64,000 nt of DNA from Numida meleagris (taxonomy: Eukaryota > Chordata > Aves > Galliformes > Numididae). The stretch lies in contig NC_034438.1 of NCBI RefSeq assembly GCF_002078875.1, positions 15,441,791 to 15,505,790 of the forward strand, written 5' to 3'. Position numbers and translations under genes: made by a program. The notes below the pieces were generated by a model that worked only from the letters and a program-made list of their open reading frames with translations, did not search any database and was not told where the DNA came from. Below, one piece after another: positions 50,545 to 62,611 of the stretch (position 1 is its first letter; the number at the start of each line of letters is the position of its first letter).

Positions 50545-50877
50545 GGTTGGTCTAAAAGTAATGCCTCCTGTTTATTTCCATGGAAACTACATCAGATAAG
50601 AAGAGCACAATAATACTGTGCAATAGAGCAAAGTGATGAATGTCACGGGGTGCCCTCTTTTTCCGCATGGATGAATTCAACTGCCTTTCTTCATCTCCAC
50701 TTCCACGTCAGGCATCATTCTGTCAGACTTCTTCTCTGCTGCCATTTGTCACAAGGCAACAAAATGGAACAGAATATTGGTGGGAAAGCTCATTCTCTAC
50801 TGTGGTACTGTCAACACCTGCTTCTGATATTGTGGGCCAACATCATAAAGTAGGAGGCACTATTTTCAGAGCAGTCC
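50545..50877 (-). mobile_element. Internally deleted mariner (MITE-like), minus strand
   Basis: This 333-base copy lies in the opposite orientation to the 49.0 kb copy. It begins after TA (50543-50544) with GGTTGGTCTAAAAGTAATGC and ends with GGCACTATTTTCAGAGCAGT. The right-hand TA has been lost. Aligned by eye with the 49.0 kb copy, the shared part differs at about six of 168 positions, and the tail is similarly close. Relative to that copy it lacks about 205 bases; the junction at about 50634 carries a two-base CA overlap. Two overlapping open frames in it (50640-50888 and 50650-50853) run antisense to the old transposase and have no coding meaning. Confidence 0.92.
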
Positions 50878-53800
50878 TCATGCAATAGTGCACTGAGAGT
50901 AAGGTTCCATTCACATCAGTCAGTTTTCATGTCATTAGTTGAAATTCTAAACACATTTTTTTTTAGGTAGTCCCATCAATGTATTTAGTTTGTTCTTGAG
51001 AACAGAAGTATCAGTCATTAAAGGAAAAGATTTAAAGAAAACATAAAAATTAATAGCACTGCAGAAGTAGAAATGATTCCAAACTTTTTAGTGGTGTGTG
51101 CTGTCTAGGAGTTATTTCAGTCTATCCATATCCTTAAAGTAGATAAAAGTCCAACAGATCATATGTATTAATGTTTCAAAATTTCTTGTGGTTTTCAGGT
51201 TGAAGGCATTTTAAAACTCTGAGTTGAAGTTTTTTGAAATTATTTTGATTCTTAAAGAGAATTTTCTTACTTTATTATACGAATGTATATTATCAAAACA
51301 CTACTTTGGATGTAAATTATATATTATTCTGTGTTTTCTCTACTGTAGACAAGACGGGCAGCCAACAAATTCAGCCAGAAAGAGGGAAACTTGGCACATG
51401 GCTTTCAGAGAAAACCAAAAGCTAAATGGTTTAACTAAATACTGATGCTGATCTTCACTCCCTTTTCTCTGCCCCGTTGTAGCTCTTATGAATTCAGGAC
51501 TGGCGCAAGCAAGTACTGAAAGTATTTGTACACTAGCCAGGTTACATTAAGGCTTTTTTTCTATCTTTTGCAATGGAAATTGAAAGGAAAATTAATTGAT
51601 TAATCTTCACTGCTGCTGGTCACCTAGAAAAGTTTAACCTCTAGAAGATATGAAGTTAAATCTCTTATTTGAAATTATTCCATTCCAAGACAAAGTTTGA
51701 TTTCAATTATTTCTAGGCAAATCTGTCTCAACTTATGACAGATTTCTAACACAAACAGCTGCAGAATTCTGAATAGTGTGAAAACTGTCTCACAAAATAG
51801 AATGAAAAATAAATATCTTTCATGATTTTTATTTCCCCTCAGAATACATCTTCTGCTTTAAATTTCAGTGGAATTCAATATATGGTAAACATCAGTTTAA
51901 GCTAAGCGGGACTTACTTCCCCATAATCCCTTCTCTTTCCTCTGCCCCACCAAAAATAGACAGATGAAAAAAGATTCCAGCCAAGCTACAAAATCTAGTT
52001 ATATTAGGACTTTGTCAAGGGTGTTTTAAAAAACTATCTGCATCAATTTTCTGGAGTATTTTGCTTTGCAGTAAGTAAACTCACACGTGGATAACCATGA
52101 CGATCACATATCCATCTTTAAAATATTTGGTGGTGGTTATCTTAAGGAATGCAAGTGTTCCTTGTAAACTCAGAACAGAGTAAAACAAGAAGCTGATGAG
52201 CTTTCAGGGACTCATGTGCTCATGTTTTTGAAAACTTGGCCTTTAATCTCAACTACATTAGCTGGTGTAATTGTAGTAAGAGGCCCATGTCTTTATTTCT
52301 GTAGGGATTTTTGTGTAGTTAGATACAAAATTATAACTTTATTAATATAAAATCAATTTCTTGCAAGTTATTACTGACATAGTTGCTATTCAGCTACTGG
52401 ACAGAAGAAAAGACATTAATGATCATGAAGATAAAGTACTTAGTAGTTGAAAAGTGATATGAAGGAAAATGTGGGCAAGCAGTTTTGAGGCTGCAATCAC
52501 TGATAAATGAAAAAGTATGACAAGTTCCAGTAAATGAAGGCAAAATATTATTCATGATTTTATTTAAATGTGGAAGTAAAATATCCTTTATTTTTATGCA
52601 TTGCAGTAGAGAGAGATTCTAGGAGTTAAAAAAATTCAACTGATAGGCCAAGAATATACTATACTTTTTTAAGGTTTAAAGTATACTCAAAATTTGCCCT
52701 GAAAATGACAAAATGATGTTTGAAATTTCAAGATATGAATGCGGGATCTAATTGAAGACTTGACTGCAGGAACAACAAAGGAAAATTTACCTTAAAAATG
52801 TGGAATAAATACATAGTAAATTTAAATATATACATAAATAAAGGAGTGGATGAATTAGGTGAAAGAGTAGGAGATATTCTTGACTACTAGGGAGAGTAAC
52901 AGAATAAAGATTGCTGGTTGAGGATGTGGAAATTGGGAGCATCAAGGCAGTCAGTTAATGGAAAGTAGATATTGACAGTGAGAAATCTCACAATCTGTTT
53001 TGTTTTAGATATAGGTTCAAATCTACCAAATCCAAACAGTGGAGTCAGCACTGAACTGTACCATGTTCAGAGTTGTGGAATAAGATTTTATTGTTCATTT
53101 GGCTTTTTTCTGCTTTGCATTATGAAACACAGGGTCAAACACACATTTCATGTTGAATGGATGTGAGACTTTGTCAGTGCCCTTGAACTTCTCATTCTTT
53201 TCCTGCTGCACATGCAGGTATATATATATATTAATTATTTTTTATGAGACTTGCATTTATGATTGCTTTGGAGGGAAATAATTGTGCGGATTTTTATTTT
53301 ATTGATTAAAGAGTGAAAATCTTGGTATCATGGAAAGAGCTTGAAAGTACTTCAGATAGTGTACAAATTGCATGAATGTCCTCTCTATCACTTAAATCTT
53401 TCTAATTATAATTATAGATGTGAATATTTTGAGAAAAAAAAATAGAATTGGTCTGTGGAATAGAAAAACAAGTTCAGAAACTTCAGAAATATTTAGAAAT
53501 GCTATTTTATTTAAAATAGGGAAGATAGACATCTGAGTGTTGCTATATAAATGCCAAACAGCATTTGTATTTTAACAATCAACTGAATTAGGACTTTGAG
53601 ATCTTTATTTTTTTCAAACATATAAATTTCATACTTGGAGCACCAGATCTACCTTTCAGGATGGAAAAGTGGAAAGCACTCAAATGATACAGCAAGGACA
53701 AACAGAGGTAAAAGTGAGTGAACAAATCATTTGCAGTGCTGAATCAAAGATCAGAAAAGATTGGGGAAAACAATATTTTGACATGGGGTTTAAAAATCAA

Positions 53801-56349
53801 TGCTTTTAATGAGTGTGACATCCTGAAAACTAATCAACTGTCCATCCTCAAGGGAAAGGCAAAATGTTTTGTATTCACAAGTGTACGCCATAACCCTTTT
53901 TCTCTTCTGTTTTGAATTAGTCTGTATTACAACGCATTATTACAGACTTGGGCACCTGCACAAATTTTTGCTATCTCTTTCATGTTTACCTGTACTATGT
54001 ATTATGTAGGTGCCATTTTACATCACAGTTAAGCCAACACACCAATGAACTGCTGGCAAAAGGTGTAGCTTCAGTTTGCTTCCCCATCCACACACTCCCC
54101 CTTCTTGTGGTGGCCTTAGCAAATGTGCAACCAAAAGACAAACGGATTTTGATGGCAGACTCAATATAAAACTATTCTCTATTAATAACAAAAAAGTTTC
54201 TCCTGGATCAGCCAGCTGAATTAACTCACCCAATATTCACACAGACATTAGAACTGACACGAGGAAAGCAGCAGAAGTGCACAACCAGTGGAAAGTAGAA
54301 AGCGAGTAGTAGCCCAGTGTGGAAGCAGTTTGTTAAATTAGTGTAAAAATGAGTACTGGGGAACAAACTAGTTTAGTAAAAAGTCTGTTGTAGGAAAATA
54401 AAGACAGAAAAAGCCATTCAGAGCATACATAGTGAACTTCTTAAGTATTTTTCTTGGTGCTGCAATTTAGGCTAAAATGTGGAAAAATGACAAAGACATC
54501 TTATGATAAAATTTTTGTTCATTTTAGTTATTACATGTAGGTATTCCTTGATAGAAATAGAGTTATGAGAATGTATGTTAAAACAACTTTGCCATATACC
54601 TGCAAGTACATTCATATATTTCAGTTTAGGGTAGTTCAATTACCAGTCTCATTTATTACCCACCAAGATGTGAAACCACAAGGTGAGGTTAAAGTATCAT
54701 CAAGGGTATCTTCATCACTTCAATATCATTGTCTTAAAAAGCACTGACCAGGAGAAGTAGATGACCTCATTTCAGAATTATTACAGTACAGAGAACTCAG
54801 TTTCAACATTATAATTCATTTTCCTACAAAATATTTCAAATTTATGATCAGTTTCCTGACATATAATAGCTAATCGTTAAGGATAGCCACTTTAACATAA
54901 TATGAATACGCATTTCTCCATAGGTAATACAACAGTTCCTGCATTAGCATTATTGACTAAGGTGCATTTAACTTCTTCACTAATACTTAATGGAAGGTTA
55001 ATGTATAAGTCAGAAGATTAAATGGCTTTTACTTAAAACAAGTATATTGATTAAAATAACTTAGTGTGGTTTTTAAAGATGATGATATAAAAGTAGTCAC
55101 ACTTTTAAATACTTTATTAAATATTATGAGCAAAATGTGGGCTTTAGCTGACCAAAATTACTGGAAGTTATTGTACTAATTGTACTTTGAGCTAATTATT
55201 GCTCATAGTTAACAGATGAATATTTTATACTGAAAGGTAACAAATCACCCCTGTTAAATTCAGCACTCAAAGTTAGCTCAATTCCATCAGTCTAGGAATT
55301 ACCCTGGTGCTGTGAACAGTGTCCTTCAGATGCTATCTTCTGTTTCTCATTCATGACATACTGTAGAATAGAGTAACCTTCCAAATGTGACAATGAAGCG
55401 TACTTCTATTTTCTTTTCATGTGCTAGTTAAAAGTACATGTTAAACATTTCACACCAGGTATCTCAGCATGAACCTACAGATGCAAAGCTATGGCTAGGG
55501 AAACACTTTCAGATGTTTTTGATATTAATTCAGGATTCTGTATGCATACAATACTTAGGAACAGTTGTAAGAAATAAGATTCTTGGAGTCCTTTGCCTCC
55601 TCATTTGCTCTGGTTTCAGCTCAGTAAAATCTTGTGCTGAGAATTTTTCCTGTAACACTACACATGCCTTCACTTGGAAGATCTTGCTCAATACTCTGCT
55701 GAGTCTTTTCCATATTGTGGGATTATTTTTATCAAAGGAAAAAGAGTAGTGCGGGATGCTAAAGGACACAGGTAGGCAAACACTTTGAGTATTAATGGCA
55801 GTATTAAGTTTCCTTGTGTCATTGGTGATTATCATGTGCCACTGAGGTATGTATTTCAGGTTAAAAAAGATAAGCCTAGAAAAGAATAGTTTGATTATGC
55901 TGACTGTGGTGAACAGAACAGCAGAACAGCTGTAGCCTTGGGTGGACACTGAGGATGGAACAGTTGTGTTTTACTGCAATTGTAATTCTGCCTGTTTGCA
56001 GAGAGGCACTGCACCTGCATGTTGTCTCTGTTTACATCTTACAGAAATGCAGTTGATCTGTCTTAACTTTTGCTTGAAATACAGGTTTTCAGACTGACCC
56101 AGACAACAGTAATAAGAGCACGCAGATAACAAAAAAAGTTAATTGTAACTGAGTTTTTCAAACATCTCTGCTCATCGAGAGAAGAGCTAAGATTGGCTCA
56201 AGTAAAAGATATTTTTTTATTTCTCCTATTTGAAATATTTCACATGCTTCTTTGTAAGCAGTATAAATTTACTGGAACTCAAGAACATAGAATAATTTCT
56301 GTAGCAGGAAATAGCTAAAATGAGATCTCTTCAAGCTAGGAAAGAGAAG
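50878..56349. other. AT-rich stretch with no supported gene
   Basis: I recognise no transposon here. An exon-like segment preceded by a good acceptor lies at about 51349-51445 and is listed separately. Open frames at 55438-55749 (plus) and 55530-55949 (minus) overlap on opposite strands and lack domains. Confidence 0.55.
51331..51445 (+). other. Possible terminal exon (acceptor plus short open frame)
   Basis: A pyrimidine-rich tract ends in CTACTGTAG at 51348. It is followed by a purine-rich, less AT-biased stretch, ACAAGACGGGCAGCCAACAA and on. In one frame this reads QDGQPTNSARKRETWHMAFR and reaches a stop at 51443-51445. An AATAAA occurs at about 51808. No partner donor or upstream exon can be identified, and I do not recognise the peptide. 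It might equally be a chance acceptor. Confidence 0.15.
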
Positions 56350-56545
56350 ATGAAGTCTAGAAAACTATGAGTGACATTGGGAAAATAGTAGGGATGAGAC
56401 TGCTCACTGTATCTCCCCAGACAAGAGCTAGCAGGTTTCAAATGCAAATATGACAGAATGCATTCAAGGAAAGGAAATGCTTCTTCAAGAAATACAGTTA
56501 AGCTGTAAAATACCCTGCAACAGGAAGCTGCAGATGCTATCAGTG
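56350..56545 (+). mobile_element. Ancient CR1/L3-like LINE, ORF2 3' piece
   Basis: The blocks AAACTATGAGTGACATTGGG, GGGATGAGACTGCTCACTGT, ACAAGAGCTAGCAGGTTTCA, GGAAATGCTTCTTCAAGAAA, ACAGTTAAGCTGTAAAATAC and CCTGCAACAGGAAGCTGCAG follow the order of the ORF2 C-terminal end of old amniote CR1/L3-type LINEs, as best I remember it. It is much more diverged than the chicken CR1 copies above. No open frame of note survives. Confidence 0.65.
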
Positions 56546-57429
56546 TACGTATATTGAACTACTGACTAGACAAATCAAGGGAAGTAAAATCCATTAGGTG
56601 ATATTAAATTCAAAACTCTACTTCTGGATGAGAAAGTCCCAAGCTGAAGTTCAAAGGAGAATGCTGGCGAAACACTTTTGTGCTTGGTGACATCAGTCCA
56701 AAATGCTATGACCGAACTAGCTTGTGCCTGTCCTTCATGTTTCTCTTCCCGACTCTGGTGCATTTTCTCTCATATCTCAGGAAAAATCCTTTGGTGACAT
56801 TCTGATTATTCTAAAACCCTTCGATGTGATAGTAATTTCACATTGACATTATTTCAGTCTTGAGCTGGACACCCTGAGCAATGTGCCAGTCATCTCCAGT
56901 CCTTTTCAGGTCTCTGTGGACCCGAGCAGCTAGTGTCCTCACTCATAGCAATGCACTGTCTGTGTTTAATTGTTATTATTTTCATTATCAATTAAAGCTT
57001 GAATTAGCAAGCAGTGATGCTACTTTTCACCAAAACATATCTAAAGAAAGTTGCTGTAAAAAGTCAGAAAGTACAAATAATATTTGGTTGAGAGATTGTG
57101 AACTAGTCCAGTTTAAATTAAAGTGGAAATCTAACTACAGTATGCTTGTTCTGAGAGCTTGTTTTCAAACCTTAATAAACTGAAAGATCTCACTCATGAT
57201 TGAAGTCATTAGCTGGCTAGAGCTCTGAGCTCTGAGCTTTGATTATGGAGGTATAAATAAAGAAATCTGTCAGGCCACTGGTGCTGCTGTAAGATTACAA
57301 GACAGCAAATATAAGACTTCATATAACAGAGCAGGATGGAAGAAAGGTGGGGGAGATGATTAATCTCATCTCCATAGTGTGCTATGGTTTAACTTTTAAA
57401 GAGTTGAATAAGTAGATGTTTAGATAAAA
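56546..57429. other. Spacer between ancient LINE pieces
   Basis: I see no supported gene. The 100-codon open frame at 56881-57183 (plus) shows no domain. The words GAGCTCTGAGCTCTGAGCTT near 57221 form a short local repeat. Confidence 0.5.
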
Positions 57430-58042
57430 TAGTAGAAAATGCTACACAGGTTTGCTAAAGACAGATCATGCTGGGCTAATCTGATATCCTTTTTAGATAA
57501 TGATATTTTTCTACGCAAGGGAAATAGAAACTAGATTTACTAAAGTATTTGATATGGTGACACACAGGAAATTACTACTTCACTTAGAGAATGCAGGGAT
57601 TAAGATAGGAATTGTCAGGTGGATGAAGAAATGCAGAAGACAACAAAAGCTTGCTGAGGAGGATCTATTGGGTTCTGTGGAGGTTATGTGGGGAGTTTAG
57701 GGATAAATCTTGGGACCAATATGTTTATTTCCATTACAGACATTTTTTTCATAATAATAAAAGAATTCTCTACAATAGAACATGAGTGAACCCAGCAAAC
57801 AAAACTTCGATAACTTGAGTTATCGAAGGAAAAAAGTATATGTGGATATCATCTGGGAATAACCAGGATCTTGATCTTGAGAGACCGAAGTATCAGAAAT
57901 GGGATGAAATACTGCAAAATGGAAGCTCAACGATTTTGGAATTAGTAAGAAGCTCCTACCATGTGCAAAGATATAATCAGATGAAAAGAACTAGGGAAAG
58001 ATAGGGATTTCGAGATTTTGATCATTCACAGATTGACTCTGC
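57430..58042 (+). mobile_element. Ancient CR1/L3-like LINE, reverse transcriptase piece
   Basis: A stretch beginning near 57445 with CACAGGTTTGCTAAAGACAG and ATCATGCTGGGCTAATCTGA leads into RT motif A and the following helix. The frame at 57500-57700 reads FTKVFDMVTHRKLLLHLENA then GIKIGIVRWMKK. This matches the LINE pattern FSKAFDTVxHxxLLxKLExxGI followed by xxWI. GTCTTGGGACCA-like sequence near 57709 follows. Later blocks near 57865-58040 (GATCTTGAGAGACCGAAGTA, AGAAATGGGATGAAATACTG, GACTCTGCTG) follow the same ORF2 further downstream. The FADD segment around 57770-57850 is not recognisable and appears replaced or deleted. The copy is old and dead. Confidence 0.8.
57805..57828. repeat. 24-base near-perfect palindrome
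   Basis: CTTCGATAACT and AGTTATCGAAG are exact reverse complements separated only by TG. The arm is not simple AT alternation and contains a CpG in each half. It lies inside the ancient LINE piece, in the part that no longer resembles the LINE. Confidence 0.9.
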
Positions 58043-58803
58043 TGTTAAAAAACTGGGAAAGAATCTCTCATGAAAAGAGACTGAGTATTTTCATTATTCC
58101 TTACTATCAAGAAGGAAAAAAAGGAAAAAACATGCAAGAATTGATGAATGAGTTCAGTTATCATTTCTTCCATTTCAAAACTATTTTCTTCTAGCAAGTC
58201 AAACGAAGACATAAAAAAGGTGGTAACAACAGAATTAATCAAACAAAATACCAACACTTTTAAACCATTTAAAATAGATGTTAAAACAACTGTGATGGAG
58301 CAGTGTATGTTATAAGAGGCAACTGGACCCAGTGATCCAGAAAGACTTTTGCAGTCCTGTGTTTACAAACTATAAACAAGAACAAAAGCCATCTAGTTGG
58401 GTAAGGTGAACATACACATCCAGTCAAAAATTAAAATAGTTTTTAATATGGGATTTAACAGCTCTTCAAAGAGATTTAACAATGTTCTAATTTTTATTAT
58501 TTTAAACAACATAGAGTGGGCTGATAAAATAAATTTGAGCATACATTTTAAAGAAAGATTCCAGTGCATCCTATATCTCTATCTTTTTAGCCAGTCATTG
58601 TTAAGTGGCAAAGCTTTCAGAGAGAGAGAAAGCAAGATGAATCAGAAGTAACAACTCACATCAAAAGTCCGCTGCAGTCCCTGGGATTAGAAACTGAGTG
58701 TGGTGGTCGTGTTCTGTACAGGAAGTGTTTCACAACTGAGAAGGAAAAAAAAATCAAAAGAAGAATTTAGAAAAATTTGCTACTCTCATGACTGAACTTT
58801 TTC

Positions 58804-58838
58804 CTCCAAAATATTTTGCTCCAAATTTTGCTCCAAAC
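58804..58838. repeat. Three short CTCCAAA-TTTTG units
   Basis: The words CTCCAAAATATTTTG, CTCCAAATTTTG and CTCCAAACAT follow each other. This is a small slippage repeat. Confidence 0.8.
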
Positions 58839-58931
58839 ATAGCTTTCTCCCAAGATAAAACTTTATTTCATAAAGAAATTGAGAAAAGTTTTGTTTTCTT
58901 TATTTCTTTGTTTGCTTTTTTTTTCTTTCAG

Positions 58932-59215
58932 TTTGCTGAGGTCATGATCTTTCCCATAAAGTCATCAGCTTGACACCAACTGGCACAAGCTTCCATAGGA
59001 AACTTGCAGTGTCCCAGTGCATTAATCCATGCTGAAGCCTGTCATACTACAGGAAAGCCAGGCTGTGCATGGCCTGCCCTTGCTTGTGTGTGAATGGGCT
59101 GCATCTGGCAGAGGAGGCAAATTACCAGGGCTGCTGCAGTGCCTGAGCTGCCCTGAATCCCCCTGAGACTACTTGAGAGTGACCCAAGAGGCTGAACTGT
59201 CTGTGACTGTAGTTA
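58932..59215. other. GC-richer patch after a long pyrimidine tract
   Basis: A long T/C-rich tract ends in TTTCTTTCAG at 58931, a strong-looking splice acceptor. From about 58970 the sequence becomes clearly richer in G and C than its surroundings, with GGAAAGCCAGGCTGTGCATG and GGCAGAGGAGGCAAATTACC. There is no long open frame. It may be a non-coding RNA exon, an old LTR or a regulatory element; I do not recognise it. Confidence 0.3.
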
Positions 59216-62200
59216 CAACAGTTATAAACAATAGCTATTAATACTTTCCTAATGACAACCAAATCACTTGAAATATTCCTAAAGTATCTGAGTTCCTTGA
59301 GTTTACAATGGACTTTAACTAAAGGATATATTTTACAGAGATACTGAAATATGTATTTTCAGCTAAGGGTGCCTCCAAATATAAACTCTGGAGATCAAGA
59401 TTTTTTAAAATTTAATTAATATTAATTTACAGATAGACAAACATATTTACTTAAAAGAATTTTTGGGAAAATCTAGTCATTAGGTCAGCTGCTGTAATAT
59501 TAGAGTGCTTAATGCTTTTTTTTTTTTTACACAATGCAAGAGTTTAGAAGAACATCTTGATCACATCTGAAAGATTCTCAGTGCTACTCTACTTGATTTA
59601 TGTGGGAACCAGCAAGTACAAAGTGCTCCACAGGTGTGGACAATCCTCAGTGTTTAAGGATTTATAGAAAAAAAGATAGTAGTGTGTATTCTGGCGTCCT
59701 GAAAAAATCAATATGATAATTTACACCTAAGAATCAGGCTCAAAGTGTGAAAATAAATGTACTTAAAGTATTTGATTTCGCTTTCTATACCAAATGCTTT
59801 TTACTAATTTAAAATTCATTAAATTAAGACCTTTACGGCTATTCACAAGCTCCATATCTCTGTTTCTAAATTTGATTTGACAGATCACTTCACTTTTTGA
59901 TCTGGAATGTATATTGCTTTTGAGATCTCACTATCACTACAGTGACATTGTTGCAGTGAAACTCAAATTCTTGGTAACATCAGTGCATGAAGATAATGGT
60001 CCACTTTCCCATTACATGTGTAATGTTTGATGTCTTGTTAGAGAAGAGTAAAGCAGTTCAAATTTATACTTTTGTAAAATTCAGTCTAGAAAGGGAGCTA
60101 TTGTAATCCGTTTATTAGAGAAGTACCGGCTAAGGGGAGTTCCTCAAACACACTCCACTCAGTAGCTTATATATCTAACTTGGGGACGCAGGTGAGCACT
60201 TTTATTCCTCTAGTACAGCTACCACCCAATGTCAGATGTTAATACATTTATTCATTTGCTCGCAGAGTGGTGATTTATATTCAAATGTTTCCTCAGCCTA
60301 CTAAGAGCAAAATCTCTGTTGTCCTCCCTTGGCAGGAGCGGACAACTCTAACCACTAGTCTGTTCCTATTGCAGTTGTAATGCAGCTGAAAAAGGGTTAT
60401 GAAATACGTAAGTGGCACAAAACAGCAAAATAAAGAAAATATATTAAAAAGAAAAGAGTTGAACTGCAAGTACACTTGATGGAGCAAGGAGATTTAATTT
60501 CCCTACTGAAAATTTAAGAGTGGATAAAGGACATGATCAATATTTTATTTGTTAGTTTGGAGCTATCTGTTGCATTTATCCTCCAGTCCTAACCTGATTT
60601 ATGTAAAGGCTCTAGTTTCTTATGGCAAGTTATTACTACTTACTTGGATGTAGGAATAGGAGATCTTAAAAACTGCCTGTGAAGCTGGAGGTTAATCCTG
60701 AAATAAAGCCTCTTTCTGTTAAAGTAACAGAGACTGCTTTATTAAGTGTGTCCTAAAAGATACATGGTTTTAACTGCACTCTGAGAATTTTGACTGGATC
60801 AGAATAATTGGGTGACGTGGTTCTTTCCATTTTTAGTGCTAATAAGTTTAAATAAGAAATAGAGGTGCAGACTGGCACTGTTCTGTCCATGCCCAAAAGC
60901 AGAACTGAAAAAATTATGAGAAACACTGAAAAGGATTTTATCTAGAAGATTGTAAACAAGCTGCTAAAAGGGGAGAATGAACTGCAATTTTTCTCCTATA
61001 TTAGAGGGTAGAATGGAGAAAACCTCATTCTCATTCAGGTTTTAGATAGAGTTATTCCTTTACATACATTTGCATCATACTAAATCAATATTTTTTATAT
61101 AAGTTTTTTGTAAGTATGCATATGTGCCTAGAACAAGTTTTCTATGTGTAAGAAATTTGAAGCTGTTACCAATACGAGAAAATGATGCTTAATTTGAAAG
61201 AATTTGTTTACACAGAACCCATGAATCATTTAAATATAAAAGAGTTGTTTTCTTTATTTCAGAGTGAGTAGTAATAAGGACTAAAGATTTCAGTAAAATA
61301 AGATGTCAAATACAAACAAATGCAAATCAGTTAGCAGTTTTGAAAAGTTTCAGGAAAGAATAAAGATTCTCAGCTATTTAAATAATGCTAAAATCCCTTG
61401 TACCAAGAGCATAAATAATAATGATGACTACTATATTGACCAAGTACTAATGTCTAATGATCCAGAGAAATTTTAAATTTCACCTTTCTCCAGGTAAGCC
61501 CCCTTGCACAAAGATGGAGAGTCCTATGTACTTAGTATATAGCACAAAAGGAGCCTGATCATGTTTGAATGAGAGTGTTTCATTGACTTGAATAGGAGCA
61601 AGATTGCTCCATCAATCTAGATTTTCTTTCTTCTCCTTCTTCTTTTGTTTCAGATTGGTAACTCTGGCTTGAGCTGTCAGTCAAAAACCTTGCTAGATGA
61701 GATTCAATGCCACATTCGTATTTTGAATGACATTAAGATTTTATATTATACATATATTTATGTTTCACTTACAGTTTAACGGCAATAGAGTTTTAGCGCT
61801 TGAGTGCTGAACAAACCTGATTGCTTCCTGATATTAGGAGTCCAAAAATATCTTCTAACTTCAGCACACTGTCTTTACATAGAAAATGTTTTTTAAAACT
61901 TTCTTAAATTCAGCTGTTATCTTCACTGTATTCTGGGAACAGTTTACAAAGATTTTGATTACATAGCTAAATAAGTGAAGTATTAGTGCCGCTTACCTGT
62001 TGATTTCATTTGCTACATTAATTGTTCTTGATTCTGATACATATTTCTAATCATCTACATGCTTTTGCAAAATAATTGATCCTTCAGGTGCTCTTCACTT
62101 TGCTTTCAACTAAGAAGAAAATTAAACTCAGTTTAAATAAAGTTCAACTCAGCAGGCTTTAACTGATCAGTCTCAGTGATGTATCTTTGTCTTGGATATC

Positions 62201-62593
62201 ATTCAATTTAATACTGACTTAGAAGTTAAACACATTTCCTTATTATCAATTTTGGACTTCTGAGAATTATATAAAACCATTCAAGTCAGTTTAGCATCAT
62301 TGCATTACTTGAATATTACTCCCTTAAGATTTCACTGTATTTGAAAAAAAAACACAATTTTTTGTCTATATTTTTTCTTCTCTCTCAGCTGTACTTCTGG
62401 TGGAGTGAACTGATCTCTGCATGACCAATAATAACTAAAAAACCAGGACAGTCTTCTAATAAATCAGATATCTGTAAGTCAGGCTGAGTTAAACCATGCG
62501 TCTCCATTTATATATTTCCAAATGTTTTGCAAAGGAGGAAATGTAGAATTTTTTAGACTTACTGGTAAATACCTTTGCATAAGACTCTCCATG

Positions 62594-62611
62594 CATGTCT
62601 AATTAGACATG
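62594..62611. repeat. 18-base palindrome centred on TAATTA
   Basis: CATGTCTAA and TTAGACATG are exact reverse complements joined with no spacer. The centre CTAATTAG contains the TAATTA core bound by many paired homeodomain proteins. This is a sequence match only. Confidence 0.85.

Noticed and set aside
50640..50888. Two overlapping open frames on the plus strand
   Set aside because: They run antisense to the transposase remnant of a deleted mariner copy.
55438..55949. Overlapping open frames of 103 (plus) and 139 (minus) codons
   Set aside because: They overlap on opposite strands and neither has a domain. At most one could be real, and neither has support.
60180..60195. Donor-like GCAG|GTGAGC
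   Set aside because: The upstream sequence has no good acceptor and no open frame that continues across it.
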